Assembly (NCBI GenBank): GCA_014872785.1 | Contig: WKFJ01000042.1 | Span: 1 to 64,000 of the forward strand | DNA length: 64,000 nucleotides | From: Alteromonadaceae bacterium | GTDB lineage: Bacteria; Pseudomonadota; Gammaproteobacteria; Enterobacterales; Alteromonadaceae | Direction: 5' to 3' | Shown: in pieces, positions 28,501 to 37,749 of the stretch | How positions within the stretch are numbered: the stretch's first letter is position 1 | Layout of the letters: each line of letters opens with the position of its first letter | The notes under the pieces: model-generated | What the model was told of the DNA's origin: nothing | Database searches by the model: none | Seen by the model: the letters and a program-made list of their open reading frames with translations, nothing else | Translations under genes and position numbers: made by a program

Positions 28501-28641
28501 GATAGAGACAATAGGCGGATCAATATCTGGGTATTCACGCAAGGCAAGTTGTGTGAATGCGACTATCCCGAACACCAGCAGTAAGACATTTACAACAGTG
28601 GCAAATACCGGTCTTTTTACCGACAAATCCGACAAAATCAT
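25534..28641 (-). CDS. RND efflux pump inner-membrane permease (HAE1-like)
   Basis: A 1035-residue proton-driven multidrug-type exporter. TM1 lies at about residues 12-28, followed by the periplasmic porter domain and the TM2-TM6 block from about residue 335. The TM4 motif AIGLVVDDAIVVLENIYRRIE carries the two relay aspartates and is the classical HAE1 form, unlike the pump at 1-4 kb. The second half repeats the pattern, ending with a charged tail. Its ATG overlaps the TGA of the upstream fusion protein by 4 bases (ATGA), so the two are translationally coupled. No TolC-like gene is adjacent. Confidence 0.95.
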   Translation of the reverse strand: MILSDLSVKRPVFATVVNVLLLVFGIVAFTQLALREYPDIDPPIVSINTTYPGASASIVESRITQIIEDRISGIEGIKNINSTSRNGRSSISIEFELSRDIDAAANDVRERASRVLNNLPDQADPPEVFKSDSDEDVIVWYNLRSDNLSVLELTDYAERFIVDRLSTVDGVARVRLGGGRQYAMKVWLDRNAMAARDITVADVERVIRSENVELPAGEVESISRDFEVRVARTFLTEDDFANVTVKQGIDGYLVKLGEIAKVELTADDDETEFRGNGKNMIGLGIVKQSKANTLEVARAAKEAIEGLQEGLPENIFIVPSYDSSIFIAESIEEVYNTLAIAMLMVVLVIYFFLGSLRATFIPAITVPISLVAAFTVMLALGFSINLLTLLAMVLAIGLVVDDAIVVLENIYRRIEMGEPPILAAYRGAREVGFAVIATTLVLISVFVPLVFLEGNIGRLFTEFALAIAAAVAFSSFTALTLSPMLGSKILRKRERSSGFGRWVDTQFVKLEGAYKRTLDKTVHQPLVTALLVLGSLAAIYGLSQKVPSELVPKEDRGNFFILMQAAEGASFESNAANLRKIEEILLSYIESGESNRVLVRTPGWGGRAGIAIFGTVPWDERERTTFDIMDEISGKLGTIPDVRAFAIMRSGLGGRGLGRPVQFVLQGDTYEDLVRYRDIVMQKAAENGKLLRLDSDYKETWPQLLVNIDRDRAADLGVSIGDIGRTLETMLGQRRVSTFLDRGEEYDVILEGWEQDFRSPQSIDNIYVRSGNTGQLIPLDNLVTVTEQATSSRLNRYNRMRSITISANLAEGYTLGEALEFLREVVRSELPEGVSIDYKGQSQLYQESGSSILFIFLLALLITYLVLAAQFESFIHPWVIMLTVPLALVGGMAGLYFSDLSLNIYSQIGLVMLIGLAAKNGILIVEFANQLRDSGQEFESALIKAATRRLRPIVMTGFTTLFSAIPLVLAVGPGAESRMVIGMVIFAGVAVSAFMTLFIVPTAYYYLARNTGSPELLANEITQLEKDIPYKKGEE

Positions 28642-29696
28642 TGGGAATCTCCCACAACTTTCACGGTAGAGCCATCTTTTACTCTAAGTGTTCCCTCAAC
28701 CACAACCTTTTGCCCTTCCGAGAGCCCCGATATAACCTGTGCAAGCCCGGGCTTTCGTTCACCCAACTTAACCTCGGTACGCTTCGTTTTATTCTCCGCG
28801 TCGACAACATAAACATATTGTTTATCTTCAATCGGCACCAAAGCTGTTTCAGGGATGACCAGCGTGTTTAATACCTGCTTTTCAACCACGACTTTGAGTA
28901 GCATCCCAGGACGCAACTGATATTCGGGATTATCAATTTTCGCTCTAACCTGTACCGCTCGAGTAATAGGGTCAATACGTGACGCAATATGACTAATTTC
29001 GCCAGAAAAATCTGTGCCCGGATAAGCAACAGAGGATGCGGTAACTTGCTGTCCCAGTGCCACACTTGGCAAATGCCGTTCCGATATACTGAAATCCACC
29101 TTTACCACATGTAAATCATCTAGCGTGGTGATGGTATCTCCGGGTCTAACCAAAGCGCCTTCACTTATTTCACGTACGCCTAACAAGCCACCAAAAGGGG
29201 CGGTGATTTGTAAATCGGCAAGTCGTGCTAGCGCCACATCCAATTGCGCTTTTAACGCGTCAACCAAGGCTTGCCTCTCGTCGAGCAGCTGCTGCGATGC
29301 TGCATTCTCTTGTGCAAGGTCACGCACTCTGGCTAATTGTCGTTTAGCCTCGGCTAAATTCACTTTTAATTCTTCAACGCGAGATTCTTCTTCGCGACTA
29401 TTAAAGGTTAACAATAACTTTCCCGCTTCTACCAGGTCGCCATCATCAAAGAATATTTCACCTACCTTGTCCGCTTCTTGAGCAGTAACTACGATGGACT
29501 CATTGGCACTGGCAGTGCCTAACGCTTCGACAACAATAGGAAATGCCTGTTCTGTTACACTCGTTACTACAACGGGCGATGCACGTCCTTGACGTTGTTG
29601 AGTCTCAGTCTCGGCAGGCAGGAACAAATAAATGGCAAAAGCAATCACCAATACGACGGCTAATACCAAAGGTGAAAATTTAAATTGTTGACTCAT
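28638..29696 (-). CDS. RND efflux membrane fusion protein
   Basis: A 352-residue periplasmic adaptor for the downstream permease. An N-terminal anchor (about residues 9-25) is followed by lipoyl half-motifs, a short coiled-coil hairpin rich in Glu, Lys, Arg and Gln (about residues 105-150), the second half ITAPFGGLLGVREISEGALV, and a C-terminal domain ending in EGTLRVKDGSTVKVV. The compact length fits the MexH/AcrA-like family paired with HAE1 pumps. It is the first gene of a coupled two-gene operon. Confidence 0.92.
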   Translation of the reverse strand: MSQQFKFSPLVLAVVLVIAFAIYLFLPAETETQQRQGRASPVVVTSVTEQAFPIVVEALGTASANESIVVTAQEADKVGEIFFDDGDLVEAGKLLLTFNSREEESRVEELKVNLAEAKRQLARVRDLAQENAASQQLLDERQALVDALKAQLDVALARLADLQITAPFGGLLGVREISEGALVRPGDTITTLDDLHVVKVDFSISERHLPSVALGQQVTASSVAYPGTDFSGEISHIASRIDPITRAVQVRAKIDNPEYQLRPGMLLKVVVEKQVLNTLVIPETALVPIEDKQYVYVVDAENKTKRTEVKLGERKPGLAQVISGLSEGQKVVVEGTLRVKDGSTVKVVGDSQ

Positions 29697-29972
29697 TTTA
29701 ATTCCTGGTTGTTTAATTCCCGTTTTCGCGAATTAAGTCGTTTTTCTCTTAATATTTTGGCGTAAAATCCAAACCTAGCGAGTTCGACTATCAATATTGA
29801 TTACCTTACCGCGTATTGTGGGGATTGTGCTTAACCGGCCAATTAGCGCAGACTACACACTTTTTTACAAGTTCTAAGGGGTATTGGTACGCGGTTTAAG
29901 GGTATTTATTTCAGTGTTTCGCCTTAAATAATCTGCGTTTTACCGCAAACCAAATCAGAATGGGCACAGACG

Positions 29973-30104
29973 ATGCAGCAGGAAACAAACGACAAAAATA
30001 AATCCACATGGTGGCAAACCCAATGCCCCTACTGCCAACGTATAAGAATGATGTGCATCTGGGGGGTATTGATGTATCTACTGGTCGATTATTTTTGGCT
30101 GTAA
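29973..30104 (+). CDS. Possible 43-residue membrane microprotein with a CPYC motif
   Basis: An ATG-initiated frame of 43 residues. It has a polar start, WWQTQCPYCQ with a CxxC pair at about residues 18-21, and a hydrophobic tail MMCIWGVLMYLLVDYFWL. It ends 24 bases before the DUF2982 gene in the same direction, so it may be its operon partner. The ribosome site is weak and no family is recognised. It is too short for confident calling. Confidence 0.4.
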   Translation: MQQETNDKNKSTWWQTQCPYCQRIRMMCIWGVLMYLLVDYFWL

Positions 30105-30128
30105 CACAAACATTGAAGGTGAATTAGA

Positions 30129-30821
30129 ATGGCAGAAATAGACAACGCACAAGATGTTATTTTGGTTCGCGCATCGGCCAAGCGCAATGGGCTGACCAGC
30201 CTTATTCTAGGCATTGCCCTGTTCGTCCTGGCACTAATTATGTTTGCCCTGTTACCACTGCAATTTCGTTTACTCGGAATATTCACTACCAGCGCCGCTA
30301 TTGTTTCTGTGCTAATAGGTTGGTTTAAAATCAGGGAGCCGGAACACAGCATGGTCATTAGTCGTCAAGAAATCGACTATAACCACCGTAAAGGCAACTG
30401 GCAATTACAGTGGAAAAACGTACAACGTATCGATACGCCAAAAGTTACCAAAGGCACTGAGCAGACGACCTTATCACTAGTAGGTATACGGGTGAAGGAC
30501 TACGAGCCTATACTGGATGCCATATCACCGCGATTGATGTCGCATATGCTCATGGAACAGAGGCCGTTGTTATTACAAGCTCCCGACCAGAATTGTGATT
30601 CGGGAAACTGTTTTAACGATGATCTTATCGAAGATGACAGGTTTCAATCAGATACAGGCAAAGCCTACACAGGTATACAAGCCATGTTTGGCAATAGAAT
30701 GACAAAGCTACGTAGTCGCCTAGGTTATGACATTTTTATCAATAGTGCGGAACTTGACCGCTCTGCAGAAGAATTTGCTGAATTACTCCGCAGCTGTCAT
30801 CGAGATGTTATCGGCCAATAG
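30129..30821 (+). CDS. DUF2982-family membrane protein
   Basis: A 230-residue protein I assign to DUF2982, a group found mainly in Vibrio, Shewanella and Alteromonas relatives, with no known function. Two adjacent hydrophobic helices (about residues 22-65) precede a cytoplasmic domain with a PH-like SRQEIDYNHRKGNWQLQW segment, and a Cys pair in QNCDSGNCF. An AGGTGA ribosome site precedes the ATG. Its last 39 bases overlap the 3' end of the convergent hybrid kinase. Family assignment is from memory of the pattern. Confidence 0.7.
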   Translation: MAEIDNAQDVILVRASAKRNGLTSLILGIALFVLALIMFALLPLQFRLLGIFTTSAAIVSVLIGWFKIREPEHSMVISRQEIDYNHRKGNWQLQWKNVQRIDTPKVTKGTEQTTLSLVGIRVKDYEPILDAISPRLMSHMLMEQRPLLLQAPDQNCDSGNCFNDDLIEDDRFQSDTGKAYTGIQAMFGNRMTKLRSRLGYDIFINSAELDRSAEEFAELLRSCHRDVIGQ

Positions 30822-32792
30822 GGTCTCAATTGCTTCTATGAATGCTGGCAACAAGGTTTGCACTTCATGGATTTGCTTGGCTTTTAGTTCGCTTTCAACA
30901 TCTGCGCACATACGCTGTAATTTAGGCACGCCCGTATAGCATGAGGCGCCGTGCAAACGGTGTACTGTGTGTTGCAGTTCAGTCCAATCTTGTTTCTCAC
31001 TCGAGATTTTTACCGCTTCGAGCACACCGGGAAGTTGCTTAATGAATTCACGGAACATATCTGCAGCAATCGCTTCGTCTTGGTTAGCTCGTGACAATGC
31101 CAACTGCCAATCAGTATCTTCAAGGTATGAGGCTTCGTAGTCTGGCACGCTACACCAGCGCTGAATCTGATTGGTCAATTCAAGAATTTCTAATGGTTTG
31201 GGCAAGTAATCATCCATTCCGGAAGCCAGCAACCGTTCTTTTTCTTCCTTAAATGCATGCGCCGTAACCGCGATTATTGGCGTTCCTTGGTTGAGGCGCG
31301 TCTTCCGAATTAGACGAGTAGCTTCCAAACCGTCCATCGACGGCATTTGTACGTCCATCAATATCAGGTCGTATTCTTCGGTCTCACACATTCTCACGGC
31401 TTCCTCTCCGCTAAAACTTAAACTCAGCGCGATAGGAGATTCTTGTAACCAGGTACGCAATAACCGCAGATTGATTTCCATGTCATCAACCGCAAGTATC
31501 TTAACTGCTGGGAGCTTTTTAAGGTGTTGTCGCCATATCTGTTTGTCATCTTGTTCTTCTTCTTGATGAAAGCTTTGCAACTGCGAATACAAAATAGGTG
31601 GTTCCATCTTGCGGTCAAAACACGCTTCTATGTCAGCTCCAAAAGTAGACTGAGCATCGTGCGAAATTAAGATTTTGTGTTCGACAGAAAGAAGTTCGGC
31701 TATTTGTTTAAAGCGGGCAAGACGTCTGTTACTCAAACCCGTCAAATCGGCAAACAAGTAGTCGTATTGCATATATTGCTGAGCTAAGAATTCCAAACTA
31801 TCGACTGAAGTTAGCTGCATTCCCACTTGTTTAAATAATGTAGAACGAGAACGGCGCCGTTCCGGGTGACTATCGAACAGGAGCACACTCTTTTCTTGCC
31901 AAGCTTCGATGGGCGCGATATCTACGTGTCTACTCAGACGCATGCAGTCTAGGGAAATGTAAAAACAGCTACCTTGACCATGTGCACTTCTAAAGCCGAT
32001 ATCACCACGCATTAGGTGCATCAATTGCTTGCATATAACTAACCCAAGGCCAGTACCCTGATATGTGCGAGTAAGAGCATCATCTAGCTGAGAAAAGGCT
32101 TTGAAGAGCTTTTCTTTTTGCTCCGGATCAATCCCTATTCCGGTATCTTCTACTTCTACGTGAAGTCTTATTAACTCGTCCGCTATTTCAGTCGCGCGCA
32201 CCGTCATTGTGATAGTGCCGCTGTTAGTAAACTTGATAGCGTTGCTTATAATGTTAGTAAGTACCTGCTTAATTCTAGCAGGGTCTCCGATCAACTTTTC
32301 AGGTAGCGCACAGGGATGATAAATAAAGCTGAGATGTTTCTTTTGCGCTGACTTGGCATTGACAAAAATTATCTCTTCAAGCAACTCATTGGGTGAAAAT
32401 GCCTCTTGGGCAATTTGTAATTTGCCCGCCTCAATCTTTGAGAAATCTAACACATCATTCACTATTACCAGTAAATTACTGGCGGAGGAATTAATAATTT
32501 GCACGTGCTCTTGTTGTTGCGGCGGTAACTTACTTTTGGCCAATTCTCGGCTGAATCCTAAAATGGCATTTAATGGCGTCCTAATTTCATGACTCATATT
32601 CGCCAAGAATTGTGACTTCACGCGATTTGAATTGACCGCATCTTTGCGAGCAATGTCGAGGCGAGCATTTTGTTCTTCAATTATCTCTAAATTGTTAATT
32701 AAATCGTTCGTTGCTTCCAAAACTTCGTTTTCTAACTGGTGACGGGATTTCTCAATTAGGGCAATCGAGAACAATGCAGCTTCAAAGAACAC
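30783..32792 (-). CDS. Hybrid histidine kinase, C-terminal part (BarA-like output), split by an in-frame TGA
   Basis: A 669-residue frame that continues the same reading frame as the sensor fragment upstream; only the TGA at 32826-32828 separates them. Domains: end of a seventh membrane helix (about residues 1-14), coiled coil, HisKA with His68 (MSHEIRTPLN), HATPase (DTGIGIDPEQ, GTGLGLVICKQL), a degenerate receiver lacking a clear phosphorylation Asp (about residues 290-390), a receiver with Asp480 (LILMDVQMPSMDG) and an HPt domain with His614 (HRLHGASCYTGV). The order and the HPt sequence are those of BarA/GacS/VarS kinases. A GTG at 32792 is the listed start. All catalytic residues are intact. 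The 3' end overlaps DUF2982. Confidence 0.9.
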   Translation of the reverse strand: MFFEAALFSIALIEKSRHQLENEVLEATNDLINNLEIIEEQNARLDIARKDAVNSNRVKSQFLANMSHEIRTPLNAILGFSRELAKSKLPPQQQEHVQIINSSASNLLVIVNDVLDFSKIEAGKLQIAQEAFSPNELLEEIIFVNAKSAQKKHLSFIYHPCALPEKLIGDPARIKQVLTNIISNAIKFTNSGTITMTVRATEIADELIRLHVEVEDTGIGIDPEQKEKLFKAFSQLDDALTRTYQGTGLGLVICKQLMHLMRGDIGFRSAHGQGSCFYISLDCMRLSRHVDIAPIEAWQEKSVLLFDSHPERRRSRSTLFKQVGMQLTSVDSLEFLAQQYMQYDYLFADLTGLSNRRLARFKQIAELLSVEHKILISHDAQSTFGADIEACFDRKMEPPILYSQLQSFHQEEEQDDKQIWRQHLKKLPAVKILAVDDMEINLRLLRTWLQESPIALSLSFSGEEAVRMCETEEYDLILMDVQMPSMDGLEATRLIRKTRLNQGTPIIAVTAHAFKEEKERLLASGMDDYLPKPLEILELTNQIQRWCSVPDYEASYLEDTDWQLALSRANQDEAIAADMFREFIKQLPGVLEAVKISSEKQDWTELQHTVHRLHGASCYTGVPKLQRMCADVESELKAKQIHEVQTLLPAFIEAIETLLADNISMTAAE

Positions 32793-32825
32793 GCCAAATT
32801 GAAAACAGTAGGTGGTGATAAAGTT

Positions 32826-33908
32826 TCACGGCAGTAAGCCCACCAGTCCAAGCAGCCCTACTAGCGCACAAGTCAACAATAGTGACCATGCAAATATGAA
32901 ATAACGCGCTGGTTTAAACTGATTTAAATAACTTTCAAAACCAGAGAGTAAATAGATACAAATAGACAGCATCGAGGCGGTGTATACCAAAAGGTTTTGC
33001 CAAAAGGCAGGGACTTCATTGAAGACGGATACAGGGATTAGCGCGACGAGTATAACGAACAATGGTTTATAAATTCGATGCATCCGCGGTGCGGTTTCAT
33101 GGGTATTTAAGAAGGTTTTTGTGAAAACGCCGGCGCCAATTCCGACTAACAAAAAGATAAGCCCTGTATGATCATTTAGCCATTGTCCAGCATCACCACT
33201 GAAGAATATTTGACTGTGGCCACCCCATATAAATTGCCAAAACAAAACGGTAGACAAATAAACGATATAAGCAATGAGGCTAGGTTCCTTGGTACCTAAA
33301 AAGAGCATCAAGTTGTAGAACATTAGAATCAGTATGCCGCCGTAAAAAACGCCCCATAATGTGTAATCCAAGGACGTCATAATCGTATGGCTATTTTTTG
33401 CTTGTACATCTAGCGGCACAACCAGACGCTGTCGTAAACTTTCTACTCGGACAAATAACTCAACTTCGGTTGCGTAGGGCAATGTCGCTTCCATCGTTGG
33501 AAAGCGATAGACGCTGCCACTGTGTTTTTTTCCTGTAATCGCTGAGGCTAGTATTTTATCGCGCTCAACCAGGTAAAACTCCACTGTATCGTTTTGAGCA
33601 AAGCCGATGTCAAAAACAAACTCGGACGCTTCACTGACATTGCTAAATCGATTGTACAGCCACAGGCCAGATTCGGAAAATCCGTAATTTGGGTTGCTAC
33701 TAAACGGCCAGGTGAATTGGGTTCGACGTTCTAAAACTTCCTCAAGACTGTAGCGTTGTCCGTCGGGTTCAAATAACAATCGAGCGGTAGTATTTAAGCG
33801 CAAGGGCTCATCAGTATCAAAAATTTGAATAGCTGTGTTAACCGCGCTGGCAGAGAACGAGCACACTAGCATCAAAATCATTAGCCAGTAATTGCGGTTT
33901 AGAGACAT
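32826..33908 (-). CDS. Sensor part of the split hybrid kinase (DISMED2 + 7TMR-DISM)
   Basis: A 360-residue fragment: signal peptide (about residues 1-22), a periplasmic 7TMR-DISM extracellular domain (about residues 28-160, with YGFSESGLWLYNRFSN) and the first six helices of a 7TMR-DISM membrane domain (from about residue 180). It ends GLLGLVGLLP then TGA. After the stop the same frame continues NFITTYCFQFGVFFEAALF, the seventh helix in this family, so the stop falls inside the domain. The intact gene would encode about 1041 residues. LadS and RetS of Pseudomonas have this input domain and act on the Gac pathway. The TGA may be a true nonsense mutation, a sequencing error or a readthrough site. 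Confidence 0.9.
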   Translation of the reverse strand: MSLNRNYWLMILMLVCSFSASAVNTAIQIFDTDEPLRLNTTARLLFEPDGQRYSLEEVLERRTQFTWPFSSNPNYGFSESGLWLYNRFSNVSEASEFVFDIGFAQNDTVEFYLVERDKILASAITGKKHSGSVYRFPTMEATLPYATEVELFVRVESLRQRLVVPLDVQAKNSHTIMTSLDYTLWGVFYGGILILMFYNLMLFLGTKEPSLIAYIVYLSTVLFWQFIWGGHSQIFFSGDAGQWLNDHTGLIFLLVGIGAGVFTKTFLNTHETAPRMHRIYKPLFVILVALIPVSVFNEVPAFWQNLLVYTASMLSICIYLLSGFESYLNQFKPARYFIFAWSLLLTCALVGLLGLVGLLP

Positions 33909-34165
33909 TCAAATCCATCCGTTATTGTTATTATTGATCCTATGTAATATAGCCCTGCAAAGGAAAAAAATCACCAGTTAATACGTATGCTTGTATTTGT
34001 CTAATTCTTGGCTGACGTATCACATCGAGTGTTTATTCCTATTGTTTTGATGGATGCCATTTACAGGTTGCGCAAGCAGCAGTAAGCTATCTGTATTACA
34101 GGTGCCGGTGCAACGCCGACATACAAAATAAAATTAAAACAAGAAGTGACGAGCCTAAGTGCAGC

Positions 34166-36466
34166 ATGAATGAAGAAATCACCATAAACCAAGACGGTGT
34201 TGAACAACTCCCCATCAGAAGATTTACCGAAGATGCTTATCTGAATTACTCCATGTATGTCATCATGGACAGAGCGTTACCGCATATCGGAGATGGATTA
34301 AAACCAGTTCAACGTCGCATCGTTTATGCGATGTCCGATCTTGGACTAAGCGCCAATGCCAAATATAAAAAATCCGCACGTACTGTAGGTGACGTGCTGG
34401 GTAAGTTCCATCCGCACGGCGATTCGGCCTGTTATGAAGCGATGGTCTTAATGGCACAGCCTTTTTCTTATCGTTATCCTTTGATAGATGGTCAAGGTAA
34501 CTGGGGGGCACCAGATGACCCTAAGTCATTTGCTGCAATGCGTTATACAGAGGCACGCTTATCCAAATTTAGTGAAGTACTTTTAAGCGAGCTAGGTCAG
34601 GGAACCGTCGATTGGCAGCCAAACTTTGACGGTACATTAAAAGAACCTAAAACGCTCCCAGCAAGGCTACCGCACATTCTGTTAAATGGCGTGACCGGTA
34701 TTGCTGTTGGTATGGCCACTGACATACCGCCTCACAATGTGCGTGAGCTGGCAAATGCATGTGCAATGTTATTAGACAACAGTAAAGCTGAGCTTTCAGA
34801 TGTTTTAGAGCATGTCCAAGGGCCGGATTTTCCAACGGAAGCGGAAATCATCACGCCTCGCGAAGAAATAAAGAAAATATACGAAACGGGTCGCGGCAGC
34901 ATTAAGATGCGTGCAGTGTATAGCCAAGACAATGGCGATATAGTGATTACGGCGTTGCCACACCAAGCTTCAGGCGGCAAGGTATTAGAGCAAATTGCCT
35001 CGCAAATGACAGCGAAAAAGTTGCCGATGGTGAGTGATTTACGCGACGAATCAGATCACGAAAATCCTGTTCGTTTGGTGATTACACCGCGTTCAAATCG
35101 AATTGATGTTGAGCAGATGATGCAACATCTATTCGCCACCACCGACTTAGAAAAGAATTATCGCGTTAACCTTAATATGATTGGCTTGGACAACCGCCCT
35201 CAAGTCAAAGACTTACGCAGTATCTTAAACGAGTGGTTAGTATATAGAAAAGATACCGTGACGCGACGCTTACAGTATCGCTTAGATAAAGTCCTGGCTC
35301 GCCTGCATATCCTTGAAGGTTTGATGATTGCCTTCCTTAACATTGATGAAGTCATTCGTATCATTCGCTACGAAGACGAGCCAAAGCAAGAGTTGATGCG
35401 AGCATTTGGACTGACTGATATCCAGGCTGAAGCTATTCTTGAATTAAAATTACGTCATCTTGCCAAGCTGGAAGAAATGAAAATCAAAGGTGAGCAAGAC
35501 GAGCTAAGTGCGGAGCGAGACAAACTAGAGCAGTTATTAGGCTCTGATCGCAGGCTTAAGACCCTTATCAAAAAAGAAATACTCGCTGATGCTGAGAAAT
35601 ACGGGGACGACCGGCGCTCCCCCATAGTTGAACGTCAAGAAGCCAAGGCGCTCTCTGAAAAACAATTAGTGCCAAGTGAAGCGGTTTCCGTAGTGCTTTC
35701 TGAAAAAGGCTGGGCTCGCTGTGCTAAAGGTCACGATATCGATGTTGAAGGCTTGAGTTATAAAGCAGGAGATAAATACCTCAGTAGTGCCAAAGGCCGA
35801 AGTAATCAACCTGTGGTCTTCCTCGATTCCTCAGGCAGAGCGTTTTCCTGTGATGCACATACATTGCCTTCTGCGCGCAGTCAGGGGGAGCCCCTCACCG
35901 GTCGCTTTTCTATGGTTGCAGGAGAGAACTTCGAACACACATTAATGGCTGAAGACGAGCAGCGTTTTTTGATGGCGTCAGATGCGGGTTACGGCTTCGT
36001 GGGCAAGTATCAGGATATGCTCAGTAAAGCCAAGGCCGGTAAAGCCTATTTGACACTACCAACGGGGGCAAAGGTGTTGCCGCCACAACAGGTCAATTCA
36101 CCCGATTCCGATTGGTGTATGGCAATCTCAAATGAAGGCCGTTTACTCCTGTTCCCAATCAAAGATTTACCAAGCTTGGGTAAAGGGAAGGGTAACAAAA
36201 TAATCAGTATTCCTTCTGCTAGAGCGCAATCTCGCGAAGAGTACGTACGATTTCTCATTGTGGTACCAGACGGTGCTTCAGTAAAACTCACTGCAGGTAA
36301 GCGTTCCTTAACGTTGAGCAGTAAGGATTTAAGCCACTATCAGGGCGAGCGCGGTAGACGTGGTAATAAGTTGCCAAGAGGTTTGCAACGAGTCGATGCC
36401 ACAGAAGTTATCCCCGTAGTGAGTAGCAAGCAACCAGAGGGTGAGGAAACACCTACAAAAGAGTAA
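34166..36466 (+). CDS. parC: DNA topoisomerase IV subunit A
   Basis: Essential decatenase subunit, working with ParE. The 766-residue protein matches E. coli ParC throughout: [17 protein letters not shown], the active-site Tyr127 in [12 protein letters not shown], and the quinolone region [12 protein letters not shown] with Ser87 and Glu91 in the susceptible form. The C-terminal domain has beta-pinwheel repeats, including [13 protein letters not shown] and [13 protein letters not shown]. The ATG at 34166 gives the family N-terminus with a 16-residue leader. parE is not in the window. The next gene begins 5 bases after the stop. Confidence 0.97.
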   Translation: MNEEITINQDGVEQLPIRRFTEDAYLNYSMYVIMDRALPHIGDGLKPVQRRIVYAMSDLGLSANAKYKKSARTVGDVLGKFHPHGDSACYEAMVLMAQPFSYRYPLIDGQGNWGAPDDPKSFAAMRYTEARLSKFSEVLLSELGQGTVDWQPNFDGTLKEPKTLPARLPHILLNGVTGIAVGMATDIPPHNVRELANACAMLLDNSKAELSDVLEHVQGPDFPTEAEIITPREEIKKIYETGRGSIKMRAVYSQDNGDIVITALPHQASGGKVLEQIASQMTAKKLPMVSDLRDESDHENPVRLVITPRSNRIDVEQMMQHLFATTDLEKNYRVNLNMIGLDNRPQVKDLRSILNEWLVYRKDTVTRRLQYRLDKVLARLHILEGLMIAFLNIDEVIRIIRYEDEPKQELMRAFGLTDIQAEAILELKLRHLAKLEEMKIKGEQDELSAERDKLEQLLGSDRRLKTLIKKEILADAEKYGDDRRSPIVERQEAKALSEKQLVPSEAVSVVLSEKGWARCAKGHDIDVEGLSYKAGDKYLSSAKGRSNQPVVFLDSSGRAFSCDAHTLPSARSQGEPLTGRFSMVAGENFEHTLMAEDEQRFLMASDAGYGFVGKYQDMLSKAKAGKAYLTLPTGAKVLPPQQVNSPDSDWCMAISNEGRLLLFPIKDLPSLGKGKGNKIISIPSARAQSREEYVRFLIVVPDGASVKLTAGKRSLTLSSKDLSHYQGERGRRGNKLPRGLQRVDATEVIPVVSSKQPEGEETPTKE

Positions 36467-36471
36467 ATAGC

Positions 36472-37167
36472 ATGTGTGGGCGATTAAATGTCATTGATGA
36501 CCCCGGCATACGGGGTCTGTGTGAAACACTCGATATTCAACTGTGGCCTGAACAACAGATATTTAATCGCTACATTGGCGCCGCCCACCCTGTTTCTATC
36601 GTCCGAGAAATCCAGGGTATCAGACAAATGCAAAACGCAACTTGGTGGTTGTTACTGGACAGAACCGAAACTGGTTTCAAACCGTCAAAATACACCTCTA
36701 TCAATACGCGCTACGACAGTTTAAACAATCCTCGTAAGGCTGGTTTTCGTCCCTACCGCAACAGTCGTATCGTCATTCCAGTCAAAGGATTTGGAGAGTC
36801 TGAATACAAATCTGGCAAGCTTTTGCACTGCCATGACATGCAAGCAGCGGATGGAGCGATGCTTCTAGCAGGGTTGGCGAAGGACTGGGTGCATCCACAG
36901 ACGGGTGAACAAAGAGTGTCGTGCTCAGTGATTACATTGCCTCCACACCCAAAGCTAGCCAATATTCACAGTAAATCTACGCCAATGATGTTAGCTAACG
37001 ATGCGGCGACCGTATCCGCTTGGTTAAATTGTACCAGCACCCAAACAGAACATCTGGATGCATTGTTACAGCCAGCCATCCCCATTGACCTAGTGACACA
37101 ACAAATCGCCAAACCAAGTCAATATGACGCAACTATTGGTGAATCATTCATTATTTCAAAAGACTGA
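36472..37167 (+). CDS. SOS response-associated peptidase family protein (SRAP/YedK-like)
   Basis: A 231-residue SRAP protein, the HMCES/YedK family that forms a covalent link to abasic sites in single-stranded DNA and shields them. The start MCGR supplies the catalytic Cys2 after Met removal. Other conserved sites are visible: INTRYDSL, the Glu-containing RIVIPVKGFGESE and the His-containing HPKLANIHSKSTPMML. It follows parC by 5 bases and overlaps no gene if the MAPEG start at 37178 is right, so it is probably in the parC transcript. No LexA box was noted. Confidence 0.9.
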   Translation: MCGRLNVIDDPGIRGLCETLDIQLWPEQQIFNRYIGAAHPVSIVREIQGIRQMQNATWWLLLDRTETGFKPSKYTSINTRYDSLNNPRKAGFRPYRNSRIVIPVKGFGESEYKSGKLLHCHDMQAADGAMLLAGLAKDWVHPQTGEQRVSCSVITLPPHPKLANIHSKSTPMMLANDAATVSAWLNCTSTQTEHLDALLQPAIPIDLVTQQIAKPSQYDATIGESFIISKD

Positions 37168-37177
37168 GAGACGCCCA

Positions 37178-37579
37178 ATGTTAACTCCAATGTTAGTGCT
37201 CATGTTACTGGTTATTTTCTTGTTTGGTTTGTTGGCTGTGCGCAAAGTAAGAGCGAAAAATGCCAACCTCGTTGATTTAAAAAAGACCGCACTTGATAAT
37301 TCCGCGTGGAATGACGAAGTGGTAGTGGTATCCAACAACATTGCCAATCAATTTGAGACTCCCATTTTATTCTATGCATTGTGCTTATTAGTAATGCAAT
37401 CAGGTGTGTCTGATACACTCTTCATCTCTTTAGCTTGGCTTTACGTAGCCTTAAGATACCTGCACGCCTATGTACACATCAGCTCTAATTTCGTACCAGT
37501 AAGGATGAAAATTTTTGCGGCGTCCTTAATTGTGCTGTTGGTCATTATGATTAGGTTGTTTCTCACCACGATTAGTTGA
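37178..37579 (+). CDS. MAPEG-family membrane protein
   Basis: A 133-residue four-helix integral membrane protein of the MAPEG family, related to microsomal glutathione transferases. The family segment NQFETPILFYALCL (second helix) and the RYLHAYVHISSNFVPVRMKIF loop-helix are clear. I chose ATG 37178, preceded by GAGAG, over an in-frame start at 37124 that overlaps the SRAP gene. Bacterial members of this size have no known substrate. It is the last gene of the apparent parC-SRAP-MAPEG string. Confidence 0.88.
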   Translation: MLTPMLVLMLLVIFLFGLLAVRKVRAKNANLVDLKKTALDNSAWNDEVVVVSNNIANQFETPILFYALCLLVMQSGVSDTLFISLAWLYVALRYLHAYVHISSNFVPVRMKIFAASLIVLLVIMIRLFLTTIS

Positions 37580-37705
37580 TCCCTAACCCGTCAGATTTCC
37601 TTGGCTCCAGAAAATGGGTTAACTGGTTAGACTTTAGTTCAATTCGCTGCTATCTCTTTTGACATTAACTAGAAAACTACAATAGGGTTTTAAGTTAATA
37701 AAACT

Positions 37706-37722
37706 GAGGGGATATCACTATC
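37706..37722 (+). promoter_or_regulatory. Strong ribosome site facing an ATC codon ahead of the Amt-GGDEF gene
   Basis: GAGGGG at 37706-37711 stands 8 bases before ATC (37720), in frame with the Amt-GGDEF gene. The only canonical start downstream is TTG at 37750, which lacks an obvious ribosome site. An ATC start would add 10 residues. Rare non-canonical starts exist (infC uses ATT); here it is only a possibility. Confidence 0.3.
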
Positions 37723-37749
37723 GTCGGCAGCATATCAAGCGTCGCACAT

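Noticed and set aside
32793..32828. Selenocysteine insertion at the kinase TGA
   Set aside because: No Sec protein family of this kind is known to me, no homologue position suggests Cys/Sec, and I saw no clear SECIS-like hairpin just downstream.
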